A DNA stretch of 49,501 nt from Succinivibrionaceae bacterium (lineage in GTDB: Bacteria > Pseudomonadota > Gammaproteobacteria > Enterobacterales > Succinivibrionaceae). The stretch is taken from contig JAILEI010000204.1 in the NCBI GenBank assembly GCA_024688225.1, forward strand, positions 1 to 49,501, written 5' to 3'. The notes under the pieces are model-generated. The model was given only the letters and a program-made list of their open reading frames with translations. It made no database searches and was not told the origin of the DNA. Shown here one piece after another: positions 16,607-25,936 of this stretch. Every line of letters begins with the position of its first letter. Position 1 is the first letter of the stretch. Both the position numbers and the translations under genes were made by a program.

Positions 16607-17572
16607 CTAGGCGCGGGAACTGAGGAACTCCCTGACATTGCGCCCAATGCGCTCGCGCAGGGCATCCTCAGAGGCAGCCCCCTGCTGGGCGTCGAGCGCC
16701 TTGCCAGTAATCCGCCCATAAAGCTCAAGGTAGCGATCCGAGATGGCGGACACAATCTCCGGGGTCATCTCCGGGACCTGCTGGCCGGCCTTGCCGCTGA
16801 AGCCGTTCTCCATCAGCCACTCCCTTACGAACTCCTTGGACAGCTGGCGCTGAGGCTCACCCTTGGCGAGGCGCTCCTCATAGCCATCGGCATAGAAGTA
16901 GCGGCTCGAGTCCGGGGTGTGGATCTCATCCATGAGGTAAATCTCACCATTGTGCACGCCAAACTCATACTTGGTGTCCACCAGGATCAGCCCCTGCCTC
17001 GCCGCCATCTCGCAGCCCCGCCGGAACAGGGCCAGGGCATAGCGCTCCAGCGTGGCGTACTGCTCCTCGGTGGCAAGGCCCCGCGCCAGGATCTCCTCAC
17101 GGGAGATGTCCTCGTCATGGGTGCCAATCTCGGCCTTGGTAGTCGGGGTAATGATGGGCTCGGGGAAGCGCTCATTCTCATGCATGCCCTCGGGGATGGG
17201 CACCCCGCAGATGGAGCGCACCCCTGACTTATATGCGCGCCAGGCACTCCCGCACAGGCAGCCCCGCACAATCATCTCCAGGGGGAAGCCCTTGCACATC
17301 AGGCCGGCAGTCACCATCGGATCCGGGGTGGCCACCTTCCAGTTCGGGCAAATGTCCGTGGTGGCGTCAAGGAAATGCGCCGCAATCTGGTTCAGCACCT
17401 GACCCTTCATCGGGATCCCCTGCGGCAGGATGACGTCAAAGGCACTGATGCGGTCAGTCGCCACCATAACCAGCAACTCATCGTTGATGTTGTAGACGTC
17501 ACGGACCTTGCCGTGGTAAACGCCCTTCTGGCCCTCGAAACTGAAGTCAGTCCTGACCAATGCCGTGCTCAT
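16607..17572 (-). CDS. purC: SAICAR synthase
   Basis: Phosphoribosylaminoimidazole-succinocarboxamide synthase, which joins aspartate to CAIR using ATP in de novo purine synthesis. Clear motifs are [34 protein letters not shown], the [21 protein letters not shown] region and [32 protein letters not shown]. At 321 residues it is longer than the ~237-residue E. coli enzyme and resembles the long bacterial form. The ATG at 17572 follows GGAGG by seven bases, whereas the track start is a TTG. It is preceded by bamC, a gene order shared with E. coli (bamC-purC), but a terminator-like hairpin separates the two. Confidence 0.95.
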   Translation of the reverse strand: MSTALVRTDFSFEGQKGVYHGKVRDVYNINDELLVMVATDRISAFDVILPQGIPMKGQVLNQIAAHFLDATTDICPNWKVATPDPMVTAGLMCKGFPLEMIVRGCLCGSAWRAYKSGVRSICGVPIPEGMHENERFPEPIITPTTKAEIGTHDEDISREEILARGLATEEQYATLERYALALFRRGCEMAARQGLILVDTKYEFGVHNGEIYLMDEIHTPDSSRYFYADGYEERLAKGEPQRQLSKEFVREWLMENGFSGKAGQQVPEMTPEIVSAISDRYLELYGRITGKALDAQQGAASEDALRERIGRNVREFLSSRA

Positions 17573-17621
17573 GCCCAAACCTCCAAAGAAAGGCGGCGCG
17601 GGCTGCCGCCCCCGCCGGTGG

Positions 17622-17653
17622 AAAAAACTGACGGCGCGCCATGGGGCGCGCCG
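17622..17653 (-). terminator. Rho-independent terminator between bamC and purC
   Basis: A 9-bp stem (CGGCGCGCC / GGCGCGCCG) 10 bases after the bamC stop is followed on the minus strand by AGT CAG and TTTTTT-like sequence (plus-strand GAAAAAACTGA). It may act as an attenuator, since purC follows within 50 bases. Confidence 0.7.
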
Positions 17654-17662
17654 TGCTTAGGG

Positions 17663-18832
17663 TCACTGTCCGCCAGGCTGCAGCGCCTGGGAGCGGTACG
17701 ACTCAATCTCCCGGGCAAGCGCCTGGGAGAAGCCGCTGTAGATCCTGCCAACCTCCGAGGGACTGAGCGGCTTGTCATCACCATTGTAGAAGGTGATGGT
17801 GGCCTTGCCCTGCAGCTCGCCAACCCGGAGCTTGTAGGTGCCATCCTCAAGGGAGAAGGGCTGCACGCCGCGCTGGCGGAAGAACTCCGCTTCCTCCTCC
17901 TCGGCCTCCACAGTGATGGTGCCGCTGGACAGCGAGTACTCCTTGACCTTGAATGAGTACTTGGGCAGCATGGACTTGACGGAGTCCCACACCACCTTGT
18001 AGGGGGCGGTGACCACCAGGCAGTCCTGGTTGTTGTTGTCCCGGCCCAGGGTCACGTCCACGTAGTCAACCGACTGATCGCCCTCATGGGCACGCTTGTC
18101 CAGCATCCTGATGACATTGTTGGCAAAGCCGGTGCTAAAGCGCTGCAGCTCGATGTCGGACAGCAGGTTCTCAAGCATGTAGCCGGAACTCAGCATGGTC
18201 ATGGAGCCAATGAGCTGGGTGGCAATGCCCACCTCGCCGTAATCATTGCGGCCCACCCTGATCTTGTAGATCTGGTGGTAGCGCAGCGCGTTGCTCGAGA
18301 GGTCGGCCGCGTTGTATGGCGCCCCGTACTCGTTGTAGTCAGCAGACATGGTAGTCAGCTCGTAGGCGCCATCGGTGACCTTGCCTACCCCCACGCGCAT
18401 CTGCTTGAGCAGGCTGTCAAGCAGCGCCCAGGCCGACTCCTCGTCAAAGATGCCATGGCTGCCGCCCCGCTCAAACCAGACAATGGCCTCGCCTGCGCCC
18501 CACTGGCCACGCAGGCCAAGGTCCGAGCGCAAGGGGACGATGGGCGGGCGCACGTCCATGGACTCACCCACCGGCCCTGAGGCGTTGCCCGGGACCGGGA
18601 CATCCATCGAGTTGTCCACCGGCGGCTCATCCAGGCCGGCGGGAACCACCAGGTCATGGGTCTCGTTCCTGGCCTCCGCATGCTCATACCAGCCCGTGGG
18701 CTCACGGAGACTGGTGTCAACATGGCCATCCCAGCGCTGGTAATACTCACGTACCAGTCCACAGCCCCCCAGCAGCGAGGCCAGGAGCGACCCCACCGCG
18801 AGGGCCAGGGCAGTCTTTTTGCAACACTTCAT
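17663..18832 (-). CDS. bamC: Outer-membrane assembly lipoprotein BamC
   Basis: A lipoprotein of the BAM complex that folds beta-barrel proteins into the outer membrane. From the ATG at 18832 it begins with a lipoprotein signal (MKCCKKTALALAVGSLLASLLGGC) whose lipobox is LGGC. The conserved unstructured 'lasso' region contains VGESMDVRPP, comparable to VGKALDIRPP in E. coli BamC. Two helix-grip domains follow, the second ending in GTYKLRVGELQGKATITFYNGDDKPLSPSE. At 389 residues it is longer than the E. coli protein (344), with an acidic insertion (EAEEEEAEFF). The track start at 18898 would precede the lipoprotein signal and overlap the upstream gene. Confidence 0.9.
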   Translation of the reverse strand: MKCCKKTALALAVGSLLASLLGGCGLVREYYQRWDGHVDTSLREPTGWYEHAEARNETHDLVVPAGLDEPPVDNSMDVPVPGNASGPVGESMDVRPPIVPLRSDLGLRGQWGAGEAIVWFERGGSHGIFDEESAWALLDSLLKQMRVGVGKVTDGAYELTTMSADYNEYGAPYNAADLSSNALRYHQIYKIRVGRNDYGEVGIATQLIGSMTMLSSGYMLENLLSDIELQRFSTGFANNVIRMLDKRAHEGDQSVDYVDVTLGRDNNNQDCLVVTAPYKVVWDSVKSMLPKYSFKVKEYSLSSGTITVEAEEEEAEFFRQRGVQPFSLEDGTYKLRVGELQGKATITFYNGDDKPLSPSEVGRIYSGFSQALAREIESYRSQALQPGGQ

Positions 18833-18878
18833 CTGAGGAGATCTTCCCACTTCACAAACACGGGCATAGCCAGGCACG

Positions 18879-19349
18879 TCACTTGGCAGACTCCCCACCG
18901 GTATGCAGCAACGGTTTCTGGAGATAATTGAACAGGTTCTGGCTCACCATGCCCAGCACGTCCTTGATGCTGTTGAACTCAGGATCATAGGCGTTGACAT
19001 AGGTGGGCTCGCCATCGGCCTCGTAGTAGCAGATACTGGAGAACACCGCGTCCACATCCGTGTCCGAGAGGGTCAGCGAGCAGCGGAAGTCGATGAACCG
19101 CTCCACTCCTGCCTGAATCAGCAGGGGATCGCGCATGACCTTGCGAAAGTTGATGACGCTCATGTTGCGGTCATCGGAAAACAGCCGATCCGGGCGCACC
19201 CCAAACTTGACCCAGTGCTCAGCCTTGTCAAAGGCGCGCTCCAGGGGTTCCTGGGAATGGTAGGTAAACGGAATCTCGTAGTCACTGCCAGGCGGGGGCG
19301 CCAGATCCTCAGTGCCCTTGCCCATCCCGTCGTCAGTCTCGTCAGTCAT
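18879..19349 (-). CDS. Hypothetical protein between glnS and bamC
   Basis: A 156-residue soluble protein I do not recognise. It has an acidic N-terminus (MTDETDDGMGKGTEDLAPPPGSDYEIPFTYHS), then a region rich in aromatic and acidic residues (RAFDKAEHWVKFGVRPDRLFSDDRNMSVINFRKVM) and a C-terminal part with SSICYYEADGEPTYVNAYDPEFNSIKDVLGMVSQNLFNYLQ. There is no signal peptide or membrane segment. A clear Shine-Dalgarno site (TAGGAGCAGCTT ATG) and tight spacing (38 bases after glnS, 46 before bamC) argue that it is a real, expressed gene of the glnS-bamC run. No function can be inferred beyond that context. Confidence 0.75.
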   Translation of the reverse strand: MTDETDDGMGKGTEDLAPPPGSDYEIPFTYHSQEPLERAFDKAEHWVKFGVRPDRLFSDDRNMSVINFRKVMRDPLLIQAGVERFIDFRCSLTLSDTDVDAVFSSICYYEADGEPTYVNAYDPEFNSIKDVLGMVSQNLFNYLQKPLLHTGGESAK

Positions 19350-19387
19350 AAGCTGCTCCTACTCTAGCCGCGGAGGCGGCAAAAACA

Positions 19388-21076
19388 TCAGGCCGCGGCA
19401 GCCTTCTTGCTGTCCCGCAAAGCCACGGTCAGGTTGAACACAGGACGCCCCTCCTTGGAGTAGCGGCTGTCCACGCAAAAATATCCCTCGCGCTCGAACT
19501 GGAAGCTGTCCAGTGGCCGCGCCGCGGCCAGTCCATGCTCCAGGGCCGCGCCCTCCACCACCTCAAGGGAGGCCGGGTCCACCGTGGACATGAAATCGTC
19601 CTCGGCGCCCGGGTTGGGCACCTTGAACAGGCGGCCCAGCAGGCGCACCTCAGTGCGCAGGCAGTCGGCGGCATTGACCCAGTGGATGACCCCCTTGGGC
19701 TTGTGGCCCTCGAGGGTGGCGCCCACTGAGCCCGGGATGGCCTCGGCATGGACCGCCACCACCCGCCCCTGCGCGTCCTTCTCGCAGGACACGGCACGGA
19801 TGACAAAGGCGTGGCGCAACCGCACCTCCTTCCCCAGCACCAGCCGCTTGTACTGCTTGTTGGCTGCCTCGCGGAAATCACTCTCATCAATGAAGAGCTC
19901 CCGCCCAAAGGTAATGGTGCGCTCCCCCATCTCCGGGTGCTCAGGATGGTTGGGAACCCTAAGCTCGGTGAGGGTTACGCCCTCCGCGCCATAGTTGTCA
20001 ATGATGAGCCGAACCGGCCTCAGCACCGCCATGGCCCTGGGGGCATGGTCGTTGAGATCCTCACGGATGCAGGTCTCGAGCGCCTCCATCTCCACGTTGT
20101 TTTCCTGCTTGGTCACGCCAATGCGGCGGCAGAACTCGCGGATTGACCTCGGGGTGTAACCCCGGCGCCTGAGGCCGGCGATGGTGGTCAGGCGGGGATC
20201 ATCCCAGCCGTCGACCACCCCCTGCTCCACCAGTTGCGTAAGCTTGCGCTTGGAGGTGATCGAGTACTCGAGGTTGAGCCGGCTCATCTCGTACTGGTGG
20301 GAATGGTGGGGTATGGAAATGTTGTCCAGCACCCAGTCATAAAGGCGCCGGTTGTCCTGGAACTCCAGGGTGCAGATGGAGTGGGTGATGCCCTCGAGGG
20401 AGTCGCTGATGCAGTGGGTGAAGTCATACATCGGGTAAATGCACCAGCGATCGCCAGTCTGCTCATGGCTGGAGAAGCGCACCCGGTAAAGCACGGGATC
20501 GCGCATGCAGATGAACGGCGAGGCCATGTCGATCCGGGCGCGCAGGCAGGCCTTGCCCTCCCCAAAGTCCCCGGAGCGCATTTTCTCAAACAGTGCGAGG
20601 TTCTCCTCAACGCTGCGGTCACGGTAGGGGCTGTTGCGCCCGGGCTCGCTGAACGAGCCGCGGTACTCCCTGATCTGCTCTGGGCTGAGCTCGTCGACGT
20701 AGGCCAGGCCCTTGCGGATCAACTCAACCGCATAACCATAAAGGATCTCAAAGTAGTCAGAGGAATGGCGGACCTCCCCGCTCCAGGAGAAACCCAGCCA
20801 GTTCACATCGCGCTCGATGGCCCGGACATACTCCATGCTTTCCTTGACGGGATTGGTGTCGTCAAGGCGCAGGTTGCACTCACCGTGGTAGTCACGCGCA
20901 AGCCCAAAGTTAAGGCAGATGGACTTGGCATGGCCAATGTGCAGGTAGCCGTTTGGCTCAGGCGGGAAACGGGTCACCACCTTGGAAACCGTACCGGCCT
21001 CAAGGTCATGATCGATGATCTCGGTGATGAAGTTCCTGGGGATTCGCTCCTCAGTGCCAGTTGCCTCAGCATCCAT
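19388..21076 (-). CDS. glnS: Glutaminyl-tRNA synthetase
   Basis: A class I aminoacyl-tRNA synthetase charging tRNA-Gln with glutamine in the cytosol. The ATP-binding HIGH motif is in [22 protein letters not shown], and the GlnRS residues DDTNPVKE and the [22 protein letters not shown] region are present. The KMSKS equivalent is ITSKRKL, where E. coli has VMSKRKL, so one methionine is replaced by threonine. The C-terminal anticodon-binding beta-barrel domain is complete, and 562 residues is near the E. coli length (554). It has an upstream promoter and heads the run glnS, hypothetical gene, bamC and perhaps purC. Confidence 0.96.
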   Translation of the reverse strand: MDAEATGTEERIPRNFITEIIDHDLEAGTVSKVVTRFPPEPNGYLHIGHAKSICLNFGLARDYHGECNLRLDDTNPVKESMEYVRAIERDVNWLGFSWSGEVRHSSDYFEILYGYAVELIRKGLAYVDELSPEQIREYRGSFSEPGRNSPYRDRSVEENLALFEKMRSGDFGEGKACLRARIDMASPFICMRDPVLYRVRFSSHEQTGDRWCIYPMYDFTHCISDSLEGITHSICTLEFQDNRRLYDWVLDNISIPHHSHQYEMSRLNLEYSITSKRKLTQLVEQGVVDGWDDPRLTTIAGLRRRGYTPRSIREFCRRIGVTKQENNVEMEALETCIREDLNDHAPRAMAVLRPVRLIIDNYGAEGVTLTELRVPNHPEHPEMGERTITFGRELFIDESDFREAANKQYKRLVLGKEVRLRHAFVIRAVSCEKDAQGRVVAVHAEAIPGSVGATLEGHKPKGVIHWVNAADCLRTEVRLLGRLFKVPNPGAEDDFMSTVDPASLEVVEGAALEHGLAAARPLDSFQFEREGYFCVDSRYSKEGRPVFNLTVALRDSKKAAAA

Positions 21077-21141
21077 GCTCTGCGACGCTCCCTGAACCTG
21101 ACAACAATACGCCCCGGCACCTGCTCGGCGCCGCCACGCCT

Positions 21142-21170
21142 ATGTTATCAAAGTGTCTGAAAACCCACAA
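21142..21170 (-). promoter_or_regulatory. Promoter of glnS
   Basis: On the minus strand TTGTGG, a 17-base spacer and TAACAT lie about 65 bases upstream of the glnS ATG, inside an AT-rich patch (21160-21225) that contrasts with the GC-rich surroundings. Confidence 0.5.
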
Positions 21171-21337
21171 TTTTTTATCATTTTTTTTAAATAATACCTT
21201 GAATATACGCCCGTTTTTCCCCACCCTGGCAAAAAGCGGGCGCCCGCCGCGGGGACATTTGGTAATATATGCGCTCGCACTGGGCTTCAGGGCGGCGCAT
21301 CGCCGGGCCTGGCCAGGCGCGGCACGAGGACTAGGCA

Positions 21338-21688
21338 ATGAGTTTCGAATCTGACAAGGCTTTCAACGATTTCAACCACTTCCCCCGCGGGATCCGCCGC
21401 AGCGGCGAGTTCTCCATCCGCGAGGCGGATCTCCTCGAGCAATGCGGCTCGGCGATGATGGATCTCAAGAATGGCGTCCGCAAGCCCAAGGATGAGGCCG
21501 AGCGCACCTTCGTGGCGCAAATCAACGGCAAGGGGATCATCACCGACAGCAACGCCAAGATCTTCAGCAAGTACCTTGCGGTGATCAAGCCCCGCCGCCA
21601 GCACCGCCTGGGCGCCGGCGGCAGCGACGACGGCGGCTCAAGCTTCATGGGCGGCGGCAGCTCAGGCGAGGAGAGCTCGCTCGACTAG
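21338..21688 (+). CDS. maoP: MaoP/YifE (DUF413) family protein
   Basis: Homologue of YifE, renamed MaoP in E. coli, where it works with the DNA site maoS to organise the Ori macrodomain. The diagnostic segment is FNDFNHFPRGIRRSGEFSIREADLLEQCG, close to the E. coli [23 protein letters not shown] region, followed by a KYLAVIKPRRQHRL segment. The C-terminal tail is low-complexity Gly/Ser/Asp rich, as in the family. It has 116 residues and GAGG about nine bases before the ATG. Its stop codon overlaps that of convergent azlD within a shared CTAG. I did not identify a maoS-like site nearby. Confidence 0.85.
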   Translation: MSFESDKAFNDFNHFPRGIRRSGEFSIREADLLEQCGSAMMDLKNGVRKPKDEAERTFVAQINGKGIITDSNAKIFSKYLAVIKPRRQHRLGAGGSDDGGSSFMGGGSSGEESSLD

Positions 21689-22005
21689 CCCACCGGGGGG
21701 AACTGCAGCACCCCCCAGACCACCGCCACCGCCACCACCACGGTCAGGGACAGCGGGGCCCGGAGCGCCGCGCTCAGGATGGCGGCCACGGTGCCCGCCG
21801 CCGCCGCGGTGGGGGAGCTGGGCACACAGTCAAGGATCGATGGGAACACCAGCGCCGTCATCGCCGTGTAGGGGATCAGGTTGAGCACCCGGTTCAGGTA
21901 GGGGTTCAGCCTGATTTTGCCCATGAAGGTGGCCGGCAGCACCCGGGGCAGGTAGCTGACCAACGCCATCACCAGGATGATGGTGAGATTGTGCGACCAG
22001 CTCAT
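21685..22005 (-). CDS. azlD: AzlD-type branched-chain amino-acid exporter subunit
   Basis: Small partner of a two-component AzlC/AzlD (YgaH-like) inner-membrane exporter for branched-chain amino acids. It has 106 residues with about four hydrophobic segments and the family pattern VMALVSYLPRVLPATFMGK and NLIPYTAMTALVFPSIL. Its ATG overlaps the azlC stop by four bases (ATGA), so the subunits are translationally coupled. The 3' end overlaps convergent maoP by four bases. Confidence 0.88.
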   Translation of the reverse strand: MSWSHNLTIILVMALVSYLPRVLPATFMGKIRLNPYLNRVLNLIPYTAMTALVFPSILDCVPSSPTAAAAGTVAAILSAALRAPLSLTVVVAVAVVWGVLQFPPVG

Positions 22006-22763
22006 TGCCCCTCCCCCGCCTGCCTGCCAGGCACCTTCCGATCCTTTCCTCCCTCGCCATCACCAATGAACAGCCCACCCAGGGCCGCGGCCGAGAGGGT
22101 GGAAATCACCACGGCCCAGCTCAGGTCCAGCCAGCGGGAGAGACCGGTGTTCAGCACCGCGGTGAGCAGGACCAGCAGGAAAATGCGCCAGTTGCCCCGG
22201 CACCCGGGGGCCACCAGGGCAATGAAAAGCGCGTACAGGGCAATGCCCAGCGCCAGGGTGACGCTCCCGGGCAGCAGGGCATGCGCCTCCACCCCCAGCC
22301 AGGCACCCAGGATCCACGAGAGGTAGGTCAGTGCCACCAGCCCCAGGATGAGCGGCAGCCTCGCAATCCGCTCCTCGGCGGTGGTGAAGATCGCAAAGGT
22401 CTCATCGGTAATGTAGAAGGACAGCCACAGCCTGAGGGACAGGCGCTCATTGGGCAGGCGCCTGAACACGCACATGCTCATGATGAAGTAGCGGAAGTTG
22501 ATGAGGAAGGTGCCGATGGCAATGGCCAGGAGCCCCGCACCCTGCGCGGTCATGGCCAGTCCCAGGATTTGCCCGGCCCCGGAGTAGACCAGGACTGACA
22601 TCAGCACCGCCTCGGTGGGGGTGTACCCCACCTCAAGGGCCGACACGCCAAAGGCAATGCCCACCGGGACATAGCCAAAGACCACCGGCACCCCCATCCT
22701 CATCCCGAGGAAGAACAGTTTCCACCCCACCTGAATAGACCCCCATGGGAAGACAAGGATCAT
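22002..22763 (-). CDS. azlC: AzlC-type branched-chain amino-acid exporter subunit
   Basis: Large subunit (YgaZ-like) of a branched-chain amino-acid exporter in the inner membrane. Family motifs are GMRMGVPVVFGYVPVGIAFGVSAL near the N-terminus, MSVLVYSGAGQILGLAM, and FLINFRYFIMSMCVF followed by FYITDETFAIFTT. About seven membrane segments and ~253 residues are normal. The track start at 22775 is a TTG. I use the ATG at 22763, though the G-run directly before it is too close to be a good Shine-Dalgarno site. It shares a 125-base divergent region with lysC, which may link amino-acid synthesis and export. Confidence 0.88.
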   Translation of the reverse strand: MILVFPWGSIQVGWKLFFLGMRMGVPVVFGYVPVGIAFGVSALEVGYTPTEAVLMSVLVYSGAGQILGLAMTAQGAGLLAIAIGTFLINFRYFIMSMCVFRRLPNERLSLRLWLSFYITDETFAIFTTAEERIARLPLILGLVALTYLSWILGAWLGVEAHALLPGSVTLALGIALYALFIALVAPGCRGNWRIFLLVLLTAVLNTGLSRWLDLSWAVVISTLSAAALGGLFIGDGEGGKDRKVPGRQAGEGQ

Positions 22764-22778
22764 CCCCCCATACAAATG

Positions 22779-22807
22779 TTGGTTGTTTTTTTAGAGTTTG
22801 CTAATAT
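22779..22807 (+). promoter_or_regulatory. Promoter of lysC
   Basis: TTGGTT, a 17-base spacer and TAATAT lie about 80 bases before the lysC ATG. The leader that follows is too short for a lysine riboswitch, so lysine control would have to be at the enzyme or by another mechanism. Confidence 0.5.
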
Positions 22808-22887
22808 ACATCATTTTTCCAGAAGATGAATTTTGCCGGGCATGGGCGCCGCCGGCTGGCAGCAGGCGCCCCCACGGGAGGTAACTT

Positions 22888-24246
22888 ATGCTTGAGGACT
22901 TAGACATTGCCAAGTTTGGGGGGACCTCGGTCGCCAACTACGCTGCCATGGAAAACTGCGTCAAGGTCGTGACCGCCAACCCCGCCACGCGCCTGGTAGT
23001 GGTCAGCGCCTGCGCGGGCGTGACCAACATCCTCGTGGAGCTGGCGTCCGGCTCCTGCCGCAGCGAGCGGCTTGAGGAGCTCATCGGCAAGCTGCGCGAG
23101 ATCCACTACGCGATCACCGCCTGCCTGCCCAGCCCCGAGCCCCTCAACCAGAGGATTGAGGAGCACCTGAGGCTGGTGAGGGACATGGCCAACTCCGCCA
23201 GCATGGAGCGCTCCGACAACCTCACCGACTACATTGTGTCCAACGGTGAGCTGATGTCCTCGTTCCTCATCACCGAGGTCTTCAGGCAGAAGGGATACCA
23301 GGCGGAGTGGTTTGACGTGCGCAAGGTGCTGCGCACCGACAGTTGCTATGGCCGCGCCAACCCCATCGTCGAGGTCACCGCCTCGCTTTGCCAGGAGCAG
23401 TTGCGCCCGCTGATGGAGCAGGGATCCATCGTGGTGACCCAGGGCTTCATCGCCTCCAACTCCGAGGGGCAGACCACCACCCTGGGGCGCGGCGGCTCCG
23501 ACTACAGCGCGGCGCTGCTCGGCGAGGCCCTCGCCGCCAAGACCATTTCCATCTGGACCGACGTGCCCGGGGTCTACACCACCGACCCGCGCCTCGTGCC
23601 CCACGCCATGCCCATCCCGGAGCTGACCTACCTCGAGGCCGCGGAGATGGCCACCTTCGGGGCCAAGATCCTCCATCCCTCGACCCTGCTTCCCGCAGTG
23701 CGCCGCGGCATCCCCGTCTATGTCGGCTCCAGCCGCGAGCCCGAGCGCGGCGGCACCTGGGTGCGCCCCTCCACCGACTCGCACCCGGCCTACCGCGCGG
23801 TGGCGCTGCGCAAGAACCAGACCCTGATCGTGCTCTCCAGCCCCAGGATGGTGGGAGTCTCGGGGTTCCTCGCCCAGGTGTTCTCGGTCTTCGCCAAGTA
23901 CCGCCGCTCCGTGGACCTGGTCTCCACCTCCGAGGTGTCGATCGCCGTGACCCTGGATGCCGGCACCAACACCTCCGGGATCCCGGACATCTCCGAGGAG
24001 ATGCTCAACGAGCTGAGGGCCTTCTGCCACGTCAAGGTTGAGACCGGCCTCTCGCTGGTTGCCATCATCGGCAATGACATGTCGCAAAGCGCTGGCATTG
24101 TCACCAAGGCCTTTGACTCCATCGATCACTATGCGGTGCGCATGATTTGCTACGGGGCCTCGAGCCACAACCTCTGCTTCCTGCTGGACTCCAAGGTTGC
24201 CGAGCAGGCGCTCAAGGAAATCCACCAGCACCTGCTTGAGAACTAG
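22888..24246 (+). CDS. lysC: Lysine-sensitive aspartate kinase III
   Basis: Phosphorylates aspartate in the first step of lysine, threonine and methionine synthesis. The kinase domain starts at DIAKFGGTSVANYAAME and contains the catalytic segments TQGFIASNSEGQTTTLGRGGSDYSAALL, IWTDVPGVYTTDPR and AAEMATFGAKILHPSTLLPAVR. Two C-terminal ACT domains follow (LVSTSEVSIAVTLD and LVAIIGNDMSQSAGI), ending MICYGASSHNLCFLLD, very like E. coli LysC. It has 452 residues and no homoserine dehydrogenase fusion. The start has a strong GGGAGGTAACTT site. It is a single-gene unit followed by the fliD promoter. Confidence 0.96.
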   Translation: MLEDLDIAKFGGTSVANYAAMENCVKVVTANPATRLVVVSACAGVTNILVELASGSCRSERLEELIGKLREIHYAITACLPSPEPLNQRIEEHLRLVRDMANSASMERSDNLTDYIVSNGELMSSFLITEVFRQKGYQAEWFDVRKVLRTDSCYGRANPIVEVTASLCQEQLRPLMEQGSIVVTQGFIASNSEGQTTTLGRGGSDYSAALLGEALAAKTISIWTDVPGVYTTDPRLVPHAMPIPELTYLEAAEMATFGAKILHPSTLLPAVRRGIPVYVGSSREPERGGTWVRPSTDSHPAYRAVALRKNQTLIVLSSPRMVGVSGFLAQVFSVFAKYRRSVDLVSTSEVSIAVTLDAGTNTSGIPDISEEMLNELRAFCHVKVETGLSLVAIIGNDMSQSAGIVTKAFDSIDHYAVRMICYGASSHNLCFLLDSKVAEQALKEIHQHLLEN

Positions 24247-24272
24247 CCACACAAAAATATTGGATTGGTTAC

Positions 24273-24300
24273 TAAAGGCTCCCCTGCCCACTGCCGTTAA
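24273..24300 (+). promoter_or_regulatory. Sigma-28 (FliA) promoter of fliD
   Basis: TAAAGGCT, a 12-base spacer and GCCGTTAA resemble the sigma-28 consensus with one extra spacer base. The leader to the fliD ATG is about 110 bases. The -10 octamer is identical to that of the flagellin and small motility genes. Confidence 0.7.
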
Positions 24301-24416
24301 GTGAGCAAGGGAGTTTTTACTTGCCGTTGCCTTTTGGGCATGCAGATTGCTTTGCTTGCCTGTGGAAAGACCGGATCGGGAATTGGCGCGCCTAAGGCGC
24401 GCAAGGGAGACAGGAC

Positions 24417-25916
24417 ATGGGATCAACAATTACATCTACGGGCATGGCCTCTGGCTATGACTTTGACTCCATCATCTCCGCCATGGTCTCAAGTCGCCGG
24501 ACCAGCATGAACTCAGCCCTTCAAACCCGCCAGGCACTCAAGCAGTCCGAGATCAGCGGCGTGTCGCAATTAAAGAGCGCCCTCTCAAGATTTGAGTCCT
24601 CGCTCAAGGCCCTGACCGAGGACAACGCCTTCAACGCGCGCAAGATCACCACCTCCCAGACCGATTACACCTGCTTTGGCGTCACCGCCGAGGAAGATGC
24701 CGCCAACCTCGAGTGCACCGTGGCGGTCACCCAGCTGGCGGGCACCGAGAAGCTCAAGCAGAAGATTGCCATGGAGAGCGATGAGGAAAACAGCTTCTCG
24801 GCCGGCACCCTCACCTTCAGCCTCGGCACGGATGATGAGGGCAACGAGAAGAGTTTCTCCGTGGAGGTCGAGGAAGGGGACACCATCGAGCTCATCCGCC
24901 GCAAGATTAACCAGGCCAACGACTATGGGGTGTCCTGCAACCTGGTCAAGTCCTCCTCCGGCTACACCCTGTCCATTGACGGCGGCGTGACTGGAGATGA
25001 CAACAACAACCTCTCCATCACGGTTGACGAGGCGGAGGGCAGCACCGCCGCCCAGTCGCTGAGCATCTTTGCCTTCAACCTCGATGAGGCAACCGAGGAC
25101 GGGGACGGCAACCTTACCGCCGGCTCATGGGATGTGACCAAGGCCCAGGATGCCAAGATCCTGGTGGACGGCGATGAGGTCTCAAGTTCCACCAATGCCT
25201 TTGAGGACGTGGTCTCCGGCCTCACCATCAATGTGCAGAAGCTCAGCGAGACCGAGACCGACAGTGAGACGGGCGAGGAATCCTTTAAGGCCTACGATGT
25301 CAAGGTTGAGGAGGACTACAGCAAGGTGACCTCCAAGATGAGTGCCTTCGTGTCCGCCTACAACAGCCTGCAGGACACCCTCACCGCCCTGACCCAGCGC
25401 GACACCTACTCAAACGGCAAGAGCAACTACGACGGCGGCTACCTCGCTGGCGACAGCATGGCGCAAGGCATCCAGAACTACCTTGCCAGCTTCATCTCCT
25501 CCTTCACGGGCAGTGACTCCAGTGGCAAGACCATCTACAACATGGGCATTGGCTATGAGGACGACGGTACCCTGACCTTTGACTCAGGTGACTTTACCGA
25601 GTCGCTCAAGGAGAACTTCAACTCGGTGGTCAACATCTTCTCCGGGGACGAGGGACTGCTCACCACCATGCAGAACTATGTCAGTGATTACACTGAGTCG
25701 AGGGGCATCCTGGACCAGCGCACCACAGAGCTGCAATCCGAGGTTGACGAATACCAGGCCCGCCTCGATCGCAATGATGAGAACCTCACCAAGTATGAGG
25801 AGTCGCTCAGGGCCAGGTATGCGGCAGTTGACTCGCTCATCGCTGGCTACAACAGCTCACTGAGCGCGCTCACCAGCGTGATGTCCTCGATCAAAGCCAG
25901 TAACAGCAGCAAATAG
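24417..25916 (+). CDS. fliD: Flagellar filament cap protein FliD
   Basis: Forms the cap at the tip of the growing filament and helps flagellin fold there. The FliD N-terminal domain is visible in GMASGYDFDSIISAMVSSRRTSMNSALQTRQ followed by a coiled-coil stretch to about residue 65. The central part is acidic and low in cysteine, and the C-terminal FliD domain begins near VTSKMSAFVSAYNSLQDTL and ends in a long helix (LDRNDENLTKYEESLRARYAAVDSLIAGYNSSLSALTSV). At 499 residues it is normal. It lies away from the flagellin gene, with no fliS or fliT downstream, and has its own sigma-28 promoter and terminator. Confidence 0.94.
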   Translation: MGSTITSTGMASGYDFDSIISAMVSSRRTSMNSALQTRQALKQSEISGVSQLKSALSRFESSLKALTEDNAFNARKITTSQTDYTCFGVTAEEDAANLECTVAVTQLAGTEKLKQKIAMESDEENSFSAGTLTFSLGTDDEGNEKSFSVEVEEGDTIELIRRKINQANDYGVSCNLVKSSSGYTLSIDGGVTGDDNNNLSITVDEAEGSTAAQSLSIFAFNLDEATEDGDGNLTAGSWDVTKAQDAKILVDGDEVSSSTNAFEDVVSGLTINVQKLSETETDSETGEESFKAYDVKVEEDYSKVTSKMSAFVSAYNSLQDTLTALTQRDTYSNGKSNYDGGYLAGDSMAQGIQNYLASFISSFTGSDSSGKTIYNMGIGYEDDGTLTFDSGDFTESLKENFNSVVNIFSGDEGLLTTMQNYVSDYTESRGILDQRTTELQSEVDEYQARLDRNDENLTKYEESLRARYAAVDSLIAGYNSSLSALTSVMSSIKASNSSK

Positions 25917-25936
25917 CTTTTAGATGGGTCGAGAGG

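Noticed and set aside
22776-22887. Possible lysine riboswitch before lysC
   Set aside because: The leader is about 70 bases and has no extended set of paired stems, so it is too short for the ~170-base lysine riboswitch.
22900-24429. 509-residue minus-strand ORF opposite lysC
   Set aside because: Antisense shadow of lysC with low-complexity His/Gly/Val composition.
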